A stretch of DNA of 6,357 bases from Firmicutes bacterium UBA7709 (GTDB lineage: Bacteria; Bacillota_A; Clostridia; Peptostreptococcales; Anaerovoracaceae). This document shows positions 1 to 5,221 of this stretch, in pieces (position 1 is the stretch's first letter; every line of letters starts with the position of its first letter). A model generated the notes under the pieces. That model was not told the DNA's origin and did no database searches. It saw nothing but the letters and a program-made list of their open reading frames with translations. The DNA lies in contig DLFX01000020.1 in the NCBI GenBank assembly GCA_002482405.1, positions 14,736 through 21,092 on the forward strand. Direction: 5' to 3'. The translations under genes were made by a program, and so were the position numbers.

Positions 1-148
1 CGTCGCTCGCAAGCTTGCTGAACAACTGCCGCAACACAGGGTCCTGTGCTTGCTGCGCATAATTCTGATATTTTATGACGCAAAGATCCTCTTCCTTTTT
101 CAGATCCTCCAACAGCATCTTCTCTTTTTGACTTAATTGTCCTTGCAA
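1..148 (-). CDS. Spore coat protein, CotF/ferritin-like family (N-terminal fragment)
   Basis: Only the first 49 codons are present; the gene runs off the left edge. The translation begins MQGQLSQKEKMLLEDLKKEE and continues with a second helical stretch (CVIKYQNYAQQAQDPVLRQL). This resembles the N-terminus of clostridial CotF-type spore coat proteins, small helical proteins of the ferritin-like superfamily found in the spore coat. The start is taken as TTG at 148-146 because a near-perfect Shine-Dalgarno (GGAGGTGA, 161-154) sits just upstream. An in-frame ATG exists at 169-167, but it would place this Shine-Dalgarno inside the gene and has none of its own. The gene lies 99 nt downstream of the rubredoxin-like gene on the same strand, with a possible weak terminator between them. 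The family call is from sequence memory of a short fragment; a helical protein of another family is possible. Confidence 0.7.
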   Translation of the reverse strand, partial: MQGQLSQKEKMLLEDLKKEEDLCVIKYQNYAQQAQDPVLRQLFSKLASD

Positions 149-154
149 AATAAT

Positions 155-187
155 CACCTCCGTACACATAGTTTGCAGACGGAGGCG
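155..187 (-). promoter_or_regulatory. Leader hairpin sequestering the spore coat gene's Shine-Dalgarno
   Basis: Read on the minus strand, CGCCTCCGT (187-179) can pair with ACGGAGGTG (163-155) to form a 9-bp stem with one G-U pair and a 15-nt loop. The 3' arm is the ribosome binding site of the spore coat gene, so the hairpin would hide it. The pairing is seen in the sequence; a regulatory role is inferred. Part of the complementarity is a simple purine/pyrimidine match to a Shine-Dalgarno and could be chance. Confidence 0.4.
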
Positions 188-204
188 ATAATTATGCAGT
201 CTAT

Positions 205-252
205 CAAAAAAGAAAAAAATGTCTTTTATAAGATAAGCAAGGTCAGCTTACC
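205..252 (-). terminator. Possible weak terminator after the rubredoxin-like gene
   Basis: On the minus strand, GGTAAGC and GCTTATC (252-246 and 238-232) form a 7-bp stem with one G-U pair and a 7-nt loop. The stem overlaps the TAA stop of the rubredoxin-like gene. A T-rich run (seven T, C, seven T) follows at 219-205, about 12 nt after the stem. A classical intrinsic terminator has the T-run immediately after the stem, so this one is probably inefficient, and some readthrough into the spore coat gene is possible. Confidence 0.3.
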
Positions 253-577
253 ATTTGCCTTTTGCCATATGTCCGGCCAGCTCGGCCTTGGATCTCTGCT
301 TGATTACCCAGGCTTCCTGCTTGGCGTGCTCAAAAACGCCGACACAGGGCGGATCAAGATTGATTTCGATCCCTTCTTTTGCCAGGGCTTCGATCTTCAT
401 CGCGAGATTTGCGATTTCCATATGGATATCGTTTGTTCTGTCAGAAGTGTAGACCTTCTGTGCTTCTTCTTCGGAAAGGGCGATGAATTTTTCGGCGGGA
501 GCGCCGCATTTCGGACATACGTCCGGCGCCTTATCTCCTTCGTTGGTAAAGCCGCAAACTGTGCATTTCCATAACAT
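248..577 (-). CDS. Small rubredoxin-domain protein
   Basis: This 109-residue protein starts with a rubredoxin-type iron-binding module: two CxxC knuckles at C5/C8 and C21/C24, each in the usual setting (KCTVCG and CPKCGAP). Four cysteines of this kind normally hold one iron for one-electron transfer. The remaining ~65 residues are predicted to be mostly helical, with an amphipathic stretch around 48-68, a further Cys78, histidines at 52, 84 and 103, and the ending AELAGHMAKGKW. It has no signal peptide or membrane segment, so it should be cytoplasmic. Rubrerythrin-like proteins carry a similar knuckle but also a four-helix diiron domain with ExxH motifs, which I do not see, so this is not a rubrerythrin. 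The ATG start is supported by AAAGGAG about 10 nt upstream and a good promoter at 668-641. A role in electron transfer or oxygen/peroxide defence is plausible but not shown. The gene is divergent from the liv operon. Confidence 0.85.
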   Translation of the reverse strand: MLWKCTVCGFTNEGDKAPDVCPKCGAPAEKFIALSEEEAQKVYTSDRTNDIHMEIANLAMKIEALAKEGIEINLDPPCVGVFEHAKQEAWVIKQRSKAELAGHMAKGKW

Positions 578-640
578 TTTTCCGTTCTCCTTTCAATTTT
601 CCGATTATACTTTACTTTTTAAATTATACTATTATGTATC

Positions 641-668
641 ATTATATAACCTGTACCGACATATTCAA
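641..668 (-). promoter_or_regulatory. Sigma-A type promoter of the rubredoxin-like gene
   Basis: On the minus strand a -35 box TTGAAT (668-663) and a perfect -10 box TATAAT (646-641) are separated by 16 bp. Transcription would start near 634, giving a leader of about 57 nt before the ATG at 577. Two further TATAAT sequences lie downstream on this strand (628-623 and 609-604) but lack a recognisable -35 box. Box positions are seen directly; activity is inferred. Confidence 0.65.
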
Positions 669-692
669 CCAGATTGTCAGAGAAAAATTCCC

Positions 693-707
693 AATTTTCT
701 TATTATT
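693..707. promoter_or_regulatory. CodY-like motif upstream of the livJ promoter
   Basis: These 15 bases match 12 of 15 positions of the CodY consensus AATTTTCWGAAAATT, with the left half-site complete. CodY is the Firmicutes repressor activated by branched-chain amino acids and GTP, and transport genes for those amino acids are classic targets. The region is very AT-rich, so a chance match is quite possible, and no codY gene is visible in this window. Confidence 0.3.
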
Positions 708-743
708 GAATTCGTGCGCCTTTATCATTTTGGAGACATTCTA

Positions 744-771
744 TTTACATTTTCTATAAAATTGATATAAT
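744..771 (+). promoter_or_regulatory. livJp: Sigma-A type promoter of the liv operon
   Basis: A -35 box TTTACA (744-749) and a perfect -10 box TATAAT (766-771) are separated by 16 bp. Transcription would begin near 778, leaving a leader of roughly 160 nt before the livJ start. The spacer contains ATTTTC followed closely by AAAATT (749-763), a second but poorer CodY-like match (11 of 15). If it is bound, it would block RNA polymerase directly. Confidence 0.7.
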
Positions 772-810
772 GATAAAGGTTGTTTTTTCTTTTCCAAAAG
801 GCGGTGAAAA

Positions 811-861
811 TCTGCAGATCAAAGATTGCGATTCCATTGCACGGAGTTGCTGATTTGCAGA
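811..861 (+). promoter_or_regulatory. Stem-loop in the livJ leader
   Basis: TCTGCAGATC (811-820) pairs with GATTTGCAGA (852-861) over 10 bp with one G-U pair, enclosing a 31-nt loop. Two smaller hairpins follow: GATAAG/TTTATC (881-900) and GTTGC/GCAAC (903-920). The last sits just before the livJ ribosome binding site without covering it. I recognise no known riboswitch; in particular there is no T-box sequence. Function is unknown. Confidence 0.4.
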
Positions 862-939
862 GCTGATTGGTGGAGGAAAAGATAAGCGGATTGTTTTATC
901 AAGTTGCGTTTCGGAGCAACAATTTAAGGAGGACAGGTA

Positions 940-2181
940 ATGAAAAAGATCTCATTTTTGTTGGTGGCCGTACTAGTGCTGTCTGCATTGCTGACAGGCT
1001 GTGGCGGTGGGGCTGCTGATGAGGGAAAAACAAATGACTCTGCAGTTAAGAGCATCGCTGTAGAAGGCGACACGATCAAAATCGGTGTTTTCGAACCTAC
1101 GACAGGTGAGAATGGCGGCGGCGGAATGCAGGAAGTTCTTGGAGCCCGTTTTGCGAATACCGTAGCTCCTACTGTAACAATCGACGGAAAAGAGTACAAA
1201 ATTGAGCTGGTCGAGGTCGACAATCAGTCCGATAAGACCGCTGCCGTAACAGCTGCTCAATCCCTGATTTCCAAGGGCGTTGTTGCAATCATCGGCTCTT
1301 ACGGCTCGGGCGTATCCATCGCTGCAAGCCAGACCTTTGCTGAAGCAGGCGTTCCTGCGGTTGGCGCTTCCTGCACCAATCCTCAGGTCACGCTGGGAAA
1401 CGACATCTACTTCAGAGTATGCTTCCTTGACCCGTTCCAGGGTACTGTAATGGCTACATATGCAACCGAACAGGGTTACAAAAACGCCGCAGTCATCAGC
1501 CAGAACGGAGACGACTATTCCACAGGCCTTGCCGGATACTTCAAGAAAGCTTTCACAGAACAGGGCGGAACCATCGTAGCGGATGAAACCTATCAGACAA
1601 ACGAATCTGATTTCAACGCGATCCTTACAAGCGTCAAAGCTGCTAATCCGGACGTCATCTTCTGCCCATCGTCCATCACGACTGCAACTTTGATCCTGCC
1701 TCAGGTCAAGGCAAACGGCATCACTGCCCAGGTCCTTGCCGGCGATACATGGGAGAACGCCACCATCATTTCCAAAGATTCCGTTGGCGTAGCATTCTCC
1801 ACCTTCTTTGACGAAAATGACAGCAGCAATCCTGTTGCCGCCAAATTTGTTGCAGATTTCAAAACATATTTGAATTCAGATCCAAAGAACATTACATTTA
1901 ATGCAAACACCGATACCGTTGCCGCCGTATCCGCTCTCGGATATGACGCTTACATGGCGATCTACAACGCACTCCAGTCACTGGACGGATCCGGCAAAGC
2001 GCTGGACTCCATGGTGATTCGCGATGCGATTGCAAAAGTAAGCTTTGACGGAGTAACAGGAAAGATCTCCTTCGACGATAACGGCGATGCGATCAAGAAT
2101 ACCGCTTACATCAAGACGATTTCCGAAGATTCCGTGACTTCCAAGGAATTCAAGTTCGTCAAGACTCAGACTGTAGAATAA
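940..2181 (+). CDS. livJ: Branched-chain amino acid ABC transporter, substrate-binding lipoprotein
   Basis: This 413-residue protein is the extracellular ligand-capturing part of a LIV-type ABC transporter. Residues 1-20 form a lipoprotein signal peptide: a MKK start, a hydrophobic core and a lipobox LLTGC with the lipidated cysteine at 21. A Gly/Asp-rich linker follows to about residue 44. The mature part begins DTIKIGVFEPTTG, typical of the type I periplasmic-binding fold (Peripla_BP_6). Two loops that usually contact the amino acid's carboxyl and amino groups are recognisable: GSYGSG (119-124) and ASCTNP (143-148). Length fits the family. The ATG start has a strong Shine-Dalgarno (AAGGAGGA, 926-933). 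It is the first gene of the operon and is separated from livH by 210 bp of structured RNA, so it is probably made in excess over the membrane parts. Leucine, isoleucine and valine are inferred ligands; other amino acids or amides are possible for this family. Confidence 0.9.
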   Translation: MKKISFLLVAVLVLSALLTGCGGGAADEGKTNDSAVKSIAVEGDTIKIGVFEPTTGENGGGGMQEVLGARFANTVAPTVTIDGKEYKIELVEVDNQSDKTAAVTAAQSLISKGVVAIIGSYGSGVSIAASQTFAEAGVPAVGASCTNPQVTLGNDIYFRVCFLDPFQGTVMATYATEQGYKNAAVISQNGDDYSTGLAGYFKKAFTEQGGTIVADETYQTNESDFNAILTSVKAANPDVIFCPSSITTATLILPQVKANGITAQVLAGDTWENATIISKDSVGVAFSTFFDENDSSNPVAAKFVADFKTYLNSDPKNITFNANTDTVAAVSALGYDAYMAIYNALQSLDGSGKALDSMVIRDAIAKVSFDGVTGKISFDDNGDAIKNTAYIKTISEDSVTSKEFKFVKTQTVE

Positions 2182-2237
2182 TATCAGTCGTTAAAACGGC
2201 ATGATGTAAACAGGACTTGCAAAATTAAATACGATTT

Positions 2238-2270
2238 AGCGGCAGGGGGGTTGATTGACCTCCCACCGCT
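2238..2270 (+). terminator. GC-rich stem-loop after livJ (attenuator or mRNA stabiliser)
   Basis: AGCGG pairs with CCGCT, and then, across a small internal loop, GGGGGGT pairs with ACCTCCC, giving 12 bp in total around a 6-nt loop. The bases that follow (GTTTCTTCGGTTT) are only partly T-rich, so termination should be incomplete. Such hairpins between a binding-protein gene and its permease genes commonly reduce downstream expression or protect the upstream mRNA from 3' decay. The pairing is seen; the role is inferred. Confidence 0.55.
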
Positions 2271-2280
2271 GTTTCTTCGG

Positions 2281-2325
2281 TTTGTAAAGATTTGTGAAGC
2301 GGCACGCTTAATAAATCTTTGCAAA
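2281..2325 (+). repeat. Long imperfect inverted repeat between livJ and livH
   Basis: The arms 2281-2301 and 2305-2325 pair over 21 positions with only one mismatch and two G-U pairs around a 3-nt loop (GCA). The core is TAAAGATTT...AAATCTTT, closed by GAAGCG and CGCTTA next to the loop. It is unusually long and compact for this window and follows the GC-rich hairpin by 10 nt. No clean T-run follows, so it is more likely an mRNA processing or stability element than a terminator. An origin as a small dispersed palindromic repeat cannot be excluded. Confidence 0.6.
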
Positions 2326-2391
2326 TTATGCTGATTATGATTCGGCTGCAATTGTTCATTCAATTATTTAATTTTAGGAGGCAACGTTATA

Positions 2392-3279
2392 ATGACCACA
2401 ACAGCATTTTTACAATACTGTCTGGCAGGTATTTCCATCGGCGGCATTTACGCGCTGATCGCCATTGGTTATACCATGGTTTACGGTATTCTCCGCCTGA
2501 TCAATTTCGCTCACGGCGATATTTTTATGATGGCGGCTTATTTCATGATCTTTGCCATGGTAGACCATATGATCCCCTGGTATATTTCTGCGGGTATAGT
2601 GATTATAAGCACGATCCTTCTTGGCCTGATCATTGAAAAACTTGCATATCAGCCTCTGCGGTCCGCGCCGAGAATGTCTATCATGATTTCTGCTATCGGA
2701 GTATCCTTTCTGCTGCAGAACCTGGCTACATATCTGTTTTCCGCATTGCCGAAGCAGTATCCCTCTATCCCGATTCTGAACAAGACCCTCAATTTCGGTG
2801 CGGTATCGACCTCGGTCGTCACCTTTATAACGCCGATCATCACCATTGCCGCGCTGATCGTCCTCATGGCAATCATTAAGAAAACAAAGATCGGAATGGC
2901 GATGCGGGCTGTATCCAAGGACTTTCAGACCGCTCAGCTGATGGGGATTGAGATCAATACGGTCATCAGCGTCACCTTTATCATCGGTTGTTTCCTGGCG
3001 GCCCTTGGCTCCATGCTGTATTTTACCCCCCGGCCATCTGTATTCCCGCTGGCAGGTTCGCTTCCCGGGCTCAAGTGCTTCGTGGCGGCAGTCTTCGGAG
3101 GCATTGGAAGCATTCCCGGCGCTGTGCTCGGCGGATTCCTGATCGGGCTGTCCGAAACTTTCATCAAGGCGGCAGGATATTCGGAATTCAGCGACGTTTT
3201 CACGTTTGTCCTGCTGATCGCTGTGCTCATGTTCAGGCCAACGGGTTTGTTTGGCGAAACTTTAGCGGAGAAGGTGTAA
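2392..3279 (+). CDS. livH: Branched-chain amino acid ABC transporter, permease LivH
   Basis: This 295-residue, very hydrophobic protein fits the LivH branch of the BPD_transp_2 permease family, with about eight membrane helices. Visible landmarks are the N-terminal helix with GGIYALIAIGYTMVYG, then RLINFAHGDIFMMAAY (35-50), a cytoplasmic EAA-like loop at about 168-188 (AMRAVSKDFQTAQLMGI) that docks on the ATPases, and the conserved GLKCFVAAVFGGIGSIPGAV stretch (226-245). The ending RPTGLFGE is also typical. Length is normal for the family. The ATG at 2392 has AGGAGG at 2376-2381 with a 10-nt spacer. LivH and LivM form the heterodimeric channel in the cytoplasmic membrane. The TAA stop is directly followed by the apparent livM start, so the two should be translationally coupled. 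Confidence 0.93.
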   Translation: MTTTAFLQYCLAGISIGGIYALIAIGYTMVYGILRLINFAHGDIFMMAAYFMIFAMVDHMIPWYISAGIVIISTILLGLIIEKLAYQPLRSAPRMSIMISAIGVSFLLQNLATYLFSALPKQYPSIPILNKTLNFGAVSTSVVTFITPIITIAALIVLMAIIKKTKIGMAMRAVSKDFQTAQLMGIEINTVISVTFIIGCFLAALGSMLYFTPRPSVFPLAGSLPGLKCFVAAVFGGIGSIPGAVLGGFLIGLSETFIKAAGYSEFSDVFTFVLLIAVLMFRPTGLFGETLAEKV

Positions 3280-3378
3280 ATGATGACGAAGAAAACGTAA
3301 ACTATTTGTTCTATAATTGCATGCCTTGCAATCGCAGCTTTTATCATCTATGTCGGCGAGGGAACCTCGAGTTCTTCC
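3280..3378 (+). pseudogene. livM: Original 5' end of livM, interrupted by an in-frame TAA at codon 7
   Basis: ATG ATG at 3280-3285 abuts the livH stop and has a good ribosome binding site (GGAGAAGG, 3267-3274). It reads MMTKKT and then meets TAA at 3298-3300. The same frame continues without another stop into LivM and encodes TICSIIACLAIAAFIIYVGE followed by a Ser-rich turn, which looks like the first membrane helix usually present in LivM. The frame is the same on both sides, so a single substitution (for example from AAA, CAA or GAA) would explain it, not an indel. No ATG, GTG or TTG occurs in frame between the stop and 3379. A genuine mutation, a base-calling error or stop bypass cannot be told apart from the sequence. 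Confidence 0.7.
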
Positions 3379-4383
3379 ATGCTGCGGACCGTTCTGCAGC
3401 TGGGCACGATCTATGCCCTCGTCGCAGTCTCGATGAATCTGCTGAACGGCTTTACCGGACTGTTTTCCCTTGGACAGGCGGGCTTCATGGCGATCGGGGC
3501 TTACACCTACGCAGTTTTGACCATACCGATCGACAAAAAACCAAATGTCTATTATCTTTACGGCGTCAATGACGCCCTTGCAAATATCCAGCTCCCGCTG
3601 GTACTTGGCCTGATTGCCGGCGGCCTGGTCGCGGCCCTGCTCGCAGCCCTTGTCGGCGCCCCGGTACTGCGGCTCAAGAGCGACTATTTCGCCATCGCTA
3701 CCCTTGGCTTTTCTGAAATCGTCAGGATTATGGTGGGCAGCTCTCCGCTGAACACGATCACCAACGGGTCCCTGGGATTGAACAGCATTCCCGGATATCC
3801 GAACTATTACGTGCCGTTTATCGTTGTGGCGGTCTGTATCGCCATCATCGTGCTGCTGCTGACCAGCTCATACGGAAGAGCCTTCAAGGCCATCCGGGAG
3901 GATGAGATCGCGGCGGAGGCCATGGGGATCAAGCTTTCGACCCATAAGCAGATGGCGTTTATCATCAGCTCGTTTTTTGCGGGAATTTCGGGAGCCTTGC
4001 TTGCAATGTACCTCGGCGCCATCACTTCGACCACATTCCCCATCATGCTGACCTACAACATCCTTCTCATCATTGTTATCGGCGGCTTGGGCAGCGTGAC
4101 CGGCAGTGTCATCGCGGCATTCCTGGTGACGGCGGCAAAAGAATGGTGGCTACGCTTCCTGGATCAGCCGATGGTGATTGGGGATTTTCATGTGCCGCTG
4201 CTGCGCACCGGATTCAGGATGGTCGTTTTCTCGCTCATCCTCATGCTGGTGGTTCTCTTCTGGAGAAAGGGTATCATGGGCCAGAAAGAATTTTCGTGGG
4301 ATGGATTGATCAATTTCTTTAAACGGATCGGAAGCAGGCTGAAAGGCAACTCTTCGAAAAAGGGAGGTGCGCTGAATGGCTAA
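3379..4383 (+). CDS. livM: Branched-chain amino acid ABC transporter, permease LivM (open part, lacks first helix)
   Basis: The open part encodes 334 residues of a LivM permease, the partner of LivH in the channel. It has about eight hydrophobic segments. Landmarks are SMNLLNGFTGLFSLGQAGFMAIGAY (18-42), LRLKSDYFAIATLGFSEI (97-114), the EAA-like ATPase-docking loop YGRAFKAIREDEIAAEAMGI (165-184) and IIVIGGLGSVTGSV (231-244). A basic, probably cytoplasmic tail follows at about 299-334. This ATG is a poor start: the only Shine-Dalgarno-like bases (GAGGGA, 3358-3363) lie about 15 nt away and partly inside a small hairpin (CGAGG/CCTCG, 3357-3369). The true start is almost certainly 3280, from which the protein would be about 367 residues, but that frame is broken by TAA at 3298. 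If translation starts here, the first membrane helix is lost and the topology may be wrong. The 3' end overlaps livG by 8 nt. Confidence 0.85.
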   Translation: MLRTVLQLGTIYALVAVSMNLLNGFTGLFSLGQAGFMAIGAYTYAVLTIPIDKKPNVYYLYGVNDALANIQLPLVLGLIAGGLVAALLAALVGAPVLRLKSDYFAIATLGFSEIVRIMVGSSPLNTITNGSLGLNSIPGYPNYYVPFIVVAVCIAIIVLLLTSSYGRAFKAIREDEIAAEAMGIKLSTHKQMAFIISSFFAGISGALLAMYLGAITSTTFPIMLTYNILLIIVIGGLGSVTGSVIAAFLVTAAKEWWLRFLDQPMVIGDFHVPLLRTGFRMVVFSLILMLVVLFWRKGIMGQKEFSWDGLINFFKRIGSRLKGNSSKKGGALNG

Positions 4384-5221
4384 TGAAAAGCAGAGCGTGC
4401 TCCGCCTCGAAAATATCACGATGCAGTTCGGGGGCGTAGTGGCTGTAAACGACTTGAGCCTTGAAGTGAAGGAAGGCGAGATTATCGGGCTGATCGGGCC
4501 CAACGGGGCGGGAAAAACCACCGCGTTCAACGTTGTGACCGGCGTCTACGCACCGACCAACGGTGCGTTGTACCTGAATGACAAGCTGATCGTCAGCAAT
4601 TATCCCAGAGGAAAGATGAAGGCGATTTATCAGGGACAGAATAAAGGAAAATACACAAAATCAACCTTCCTTTCTCCCGACAGGATTACAAAGATGGGAG
4701 TCGCGAGGACATTTCAGAATATAAGGCTGTTCAAGAATCTTACGGTATTTGAAAACGTCCTGATCGCCAAACATATGAACCTCAAGGCGAACATTTTTTC
4801 CGCCACCTTTCGGCTGAACTTCAGGGAAGAAAGGCGGCTGAGAGAGGAAACCGAGGAGCTGTTGAAGATCCTCGGCCTTGATAAAAACAAGGATGATATC
4901 GCATCCTCGCTGCCTTACGGCAAGCAGAGACATCTTGAGATCGCCAGAGCACTGGCAACCAAGCCGTCTTTGCTTCTTCTGGATGAGCCTGCCGCAGGCA
5001 TGAATCCCCAGGAATCCGATGAACTGATGCATTTTATCGGAAGAATCCGGGATGATTTCGACCTTTCCATCCTGATGATAGAGCACCATATGCAGCTGGT
5101 CATGGGAGTTTGCGAAAGGATTTATGTTCTGGATTACGGGATCAATATCGCAGAGGGTAACCCGGCAGAGATCCAGAACAATCCGAAAGTAATCGAAGCT
5201 TATTTGGGGGTGGAGGAATAA
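4376..5221 (+). CDS. livG: Branched-chain amino acid ABC transporter, ATP-binding protein LivG
   Basis: This 281-residue cytoplasmic ATPase has all the ABC motifs: Walker A GPNGAGKT (41-48), Q-loop glutamine in RTFQNIRLF (Q114), a signature in the LivG form LPYGKQRHLEIARA (179-192), Walker B LLLLDEP (199-205, with D203 and E204) and the switch histidine in MIEHHM (H237). LivG and LivF together power import. The protein is longer than E. coli LivG (255 residues); most of the extra length is a basic/aromatic segment at about 72-100 (PRGKMKAIYQGQNKGKY) between Walker A and the Q-loop. The ATG lies inside the end of livM, with GGGAGG 8 nt upstream, so translation should be coupled to livM. Its stop shares one base with the livF start. 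Confidence 0.94.
   Translation: MANEKQSVLRLENITMQFGGVVAVNDLSLEVKEGEIIGLIGPNGAGKTTAFNVVTGVYAPTNGALYLNDKLIVSNYPRGKMKAIYQGQNKGKYTKSTFLSPDRITKMGVARTFQNIRLFKNLTVFENVLIAKHMNLKANIFSATFRLNFREERRLREETEELLKILGLDKNKDDIASSLPYGKQRHLEIARALATKPSLLLLDEPAAGMNPQESDELMHFIGRIRDDFDLSILMIEHHMQLVMGVCERIYVLDYGINIAEGNPAEIQNNPKVIEAYLGVEE

Larger units (their letters stand above)
578..939. other. Divergent intergenic region with no gene
   Basis: I see no credible coding sequence in these 362 bases. The AT-rich left part (about 600-775) holds two divergent promoters whose -35 boxes are about 75 bp apart, plus two CodY-like motifs. The right part (about 778-939) is the untranslated leader of livJ, with several possible hairpins. 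Short open frames here lack a properly spaced ribosome binding site. Confidence 0.7.

Noticed and set aside
194..574. Open frame on the plus strand with GGAGG before an ATG at 194
   Set aside because: It runs antisense through the rubredoxin-like gene. The GGAGG is the complement of the hairpin arm in the minus-strand leader, and the translation looks like no protein family.
804..866. Possible 20-codon leader peptide in the livJ leader, GTG start, rich in Ile, Leu and Val
   Set aside because: The only Shine-Dalgarno-like bases touch the GTG, the hydrophobic codons are not clustered, and no terminator/antiterminator pair follows.
778..939. T-box or amino acid riboswitch controlling the operon
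   Set aside because: There is no T-box sequence (AGGGTGGNACCGCG type) and no terminator hairpin with a T-run in the leader.
2319..2352. Possible separate promoter for livH (TTGCAA and TATGAT)
   Set aside because: The boxes are only 11 bp apart, too close for a sigma-A promoter, and other pairings in the gap are no better.
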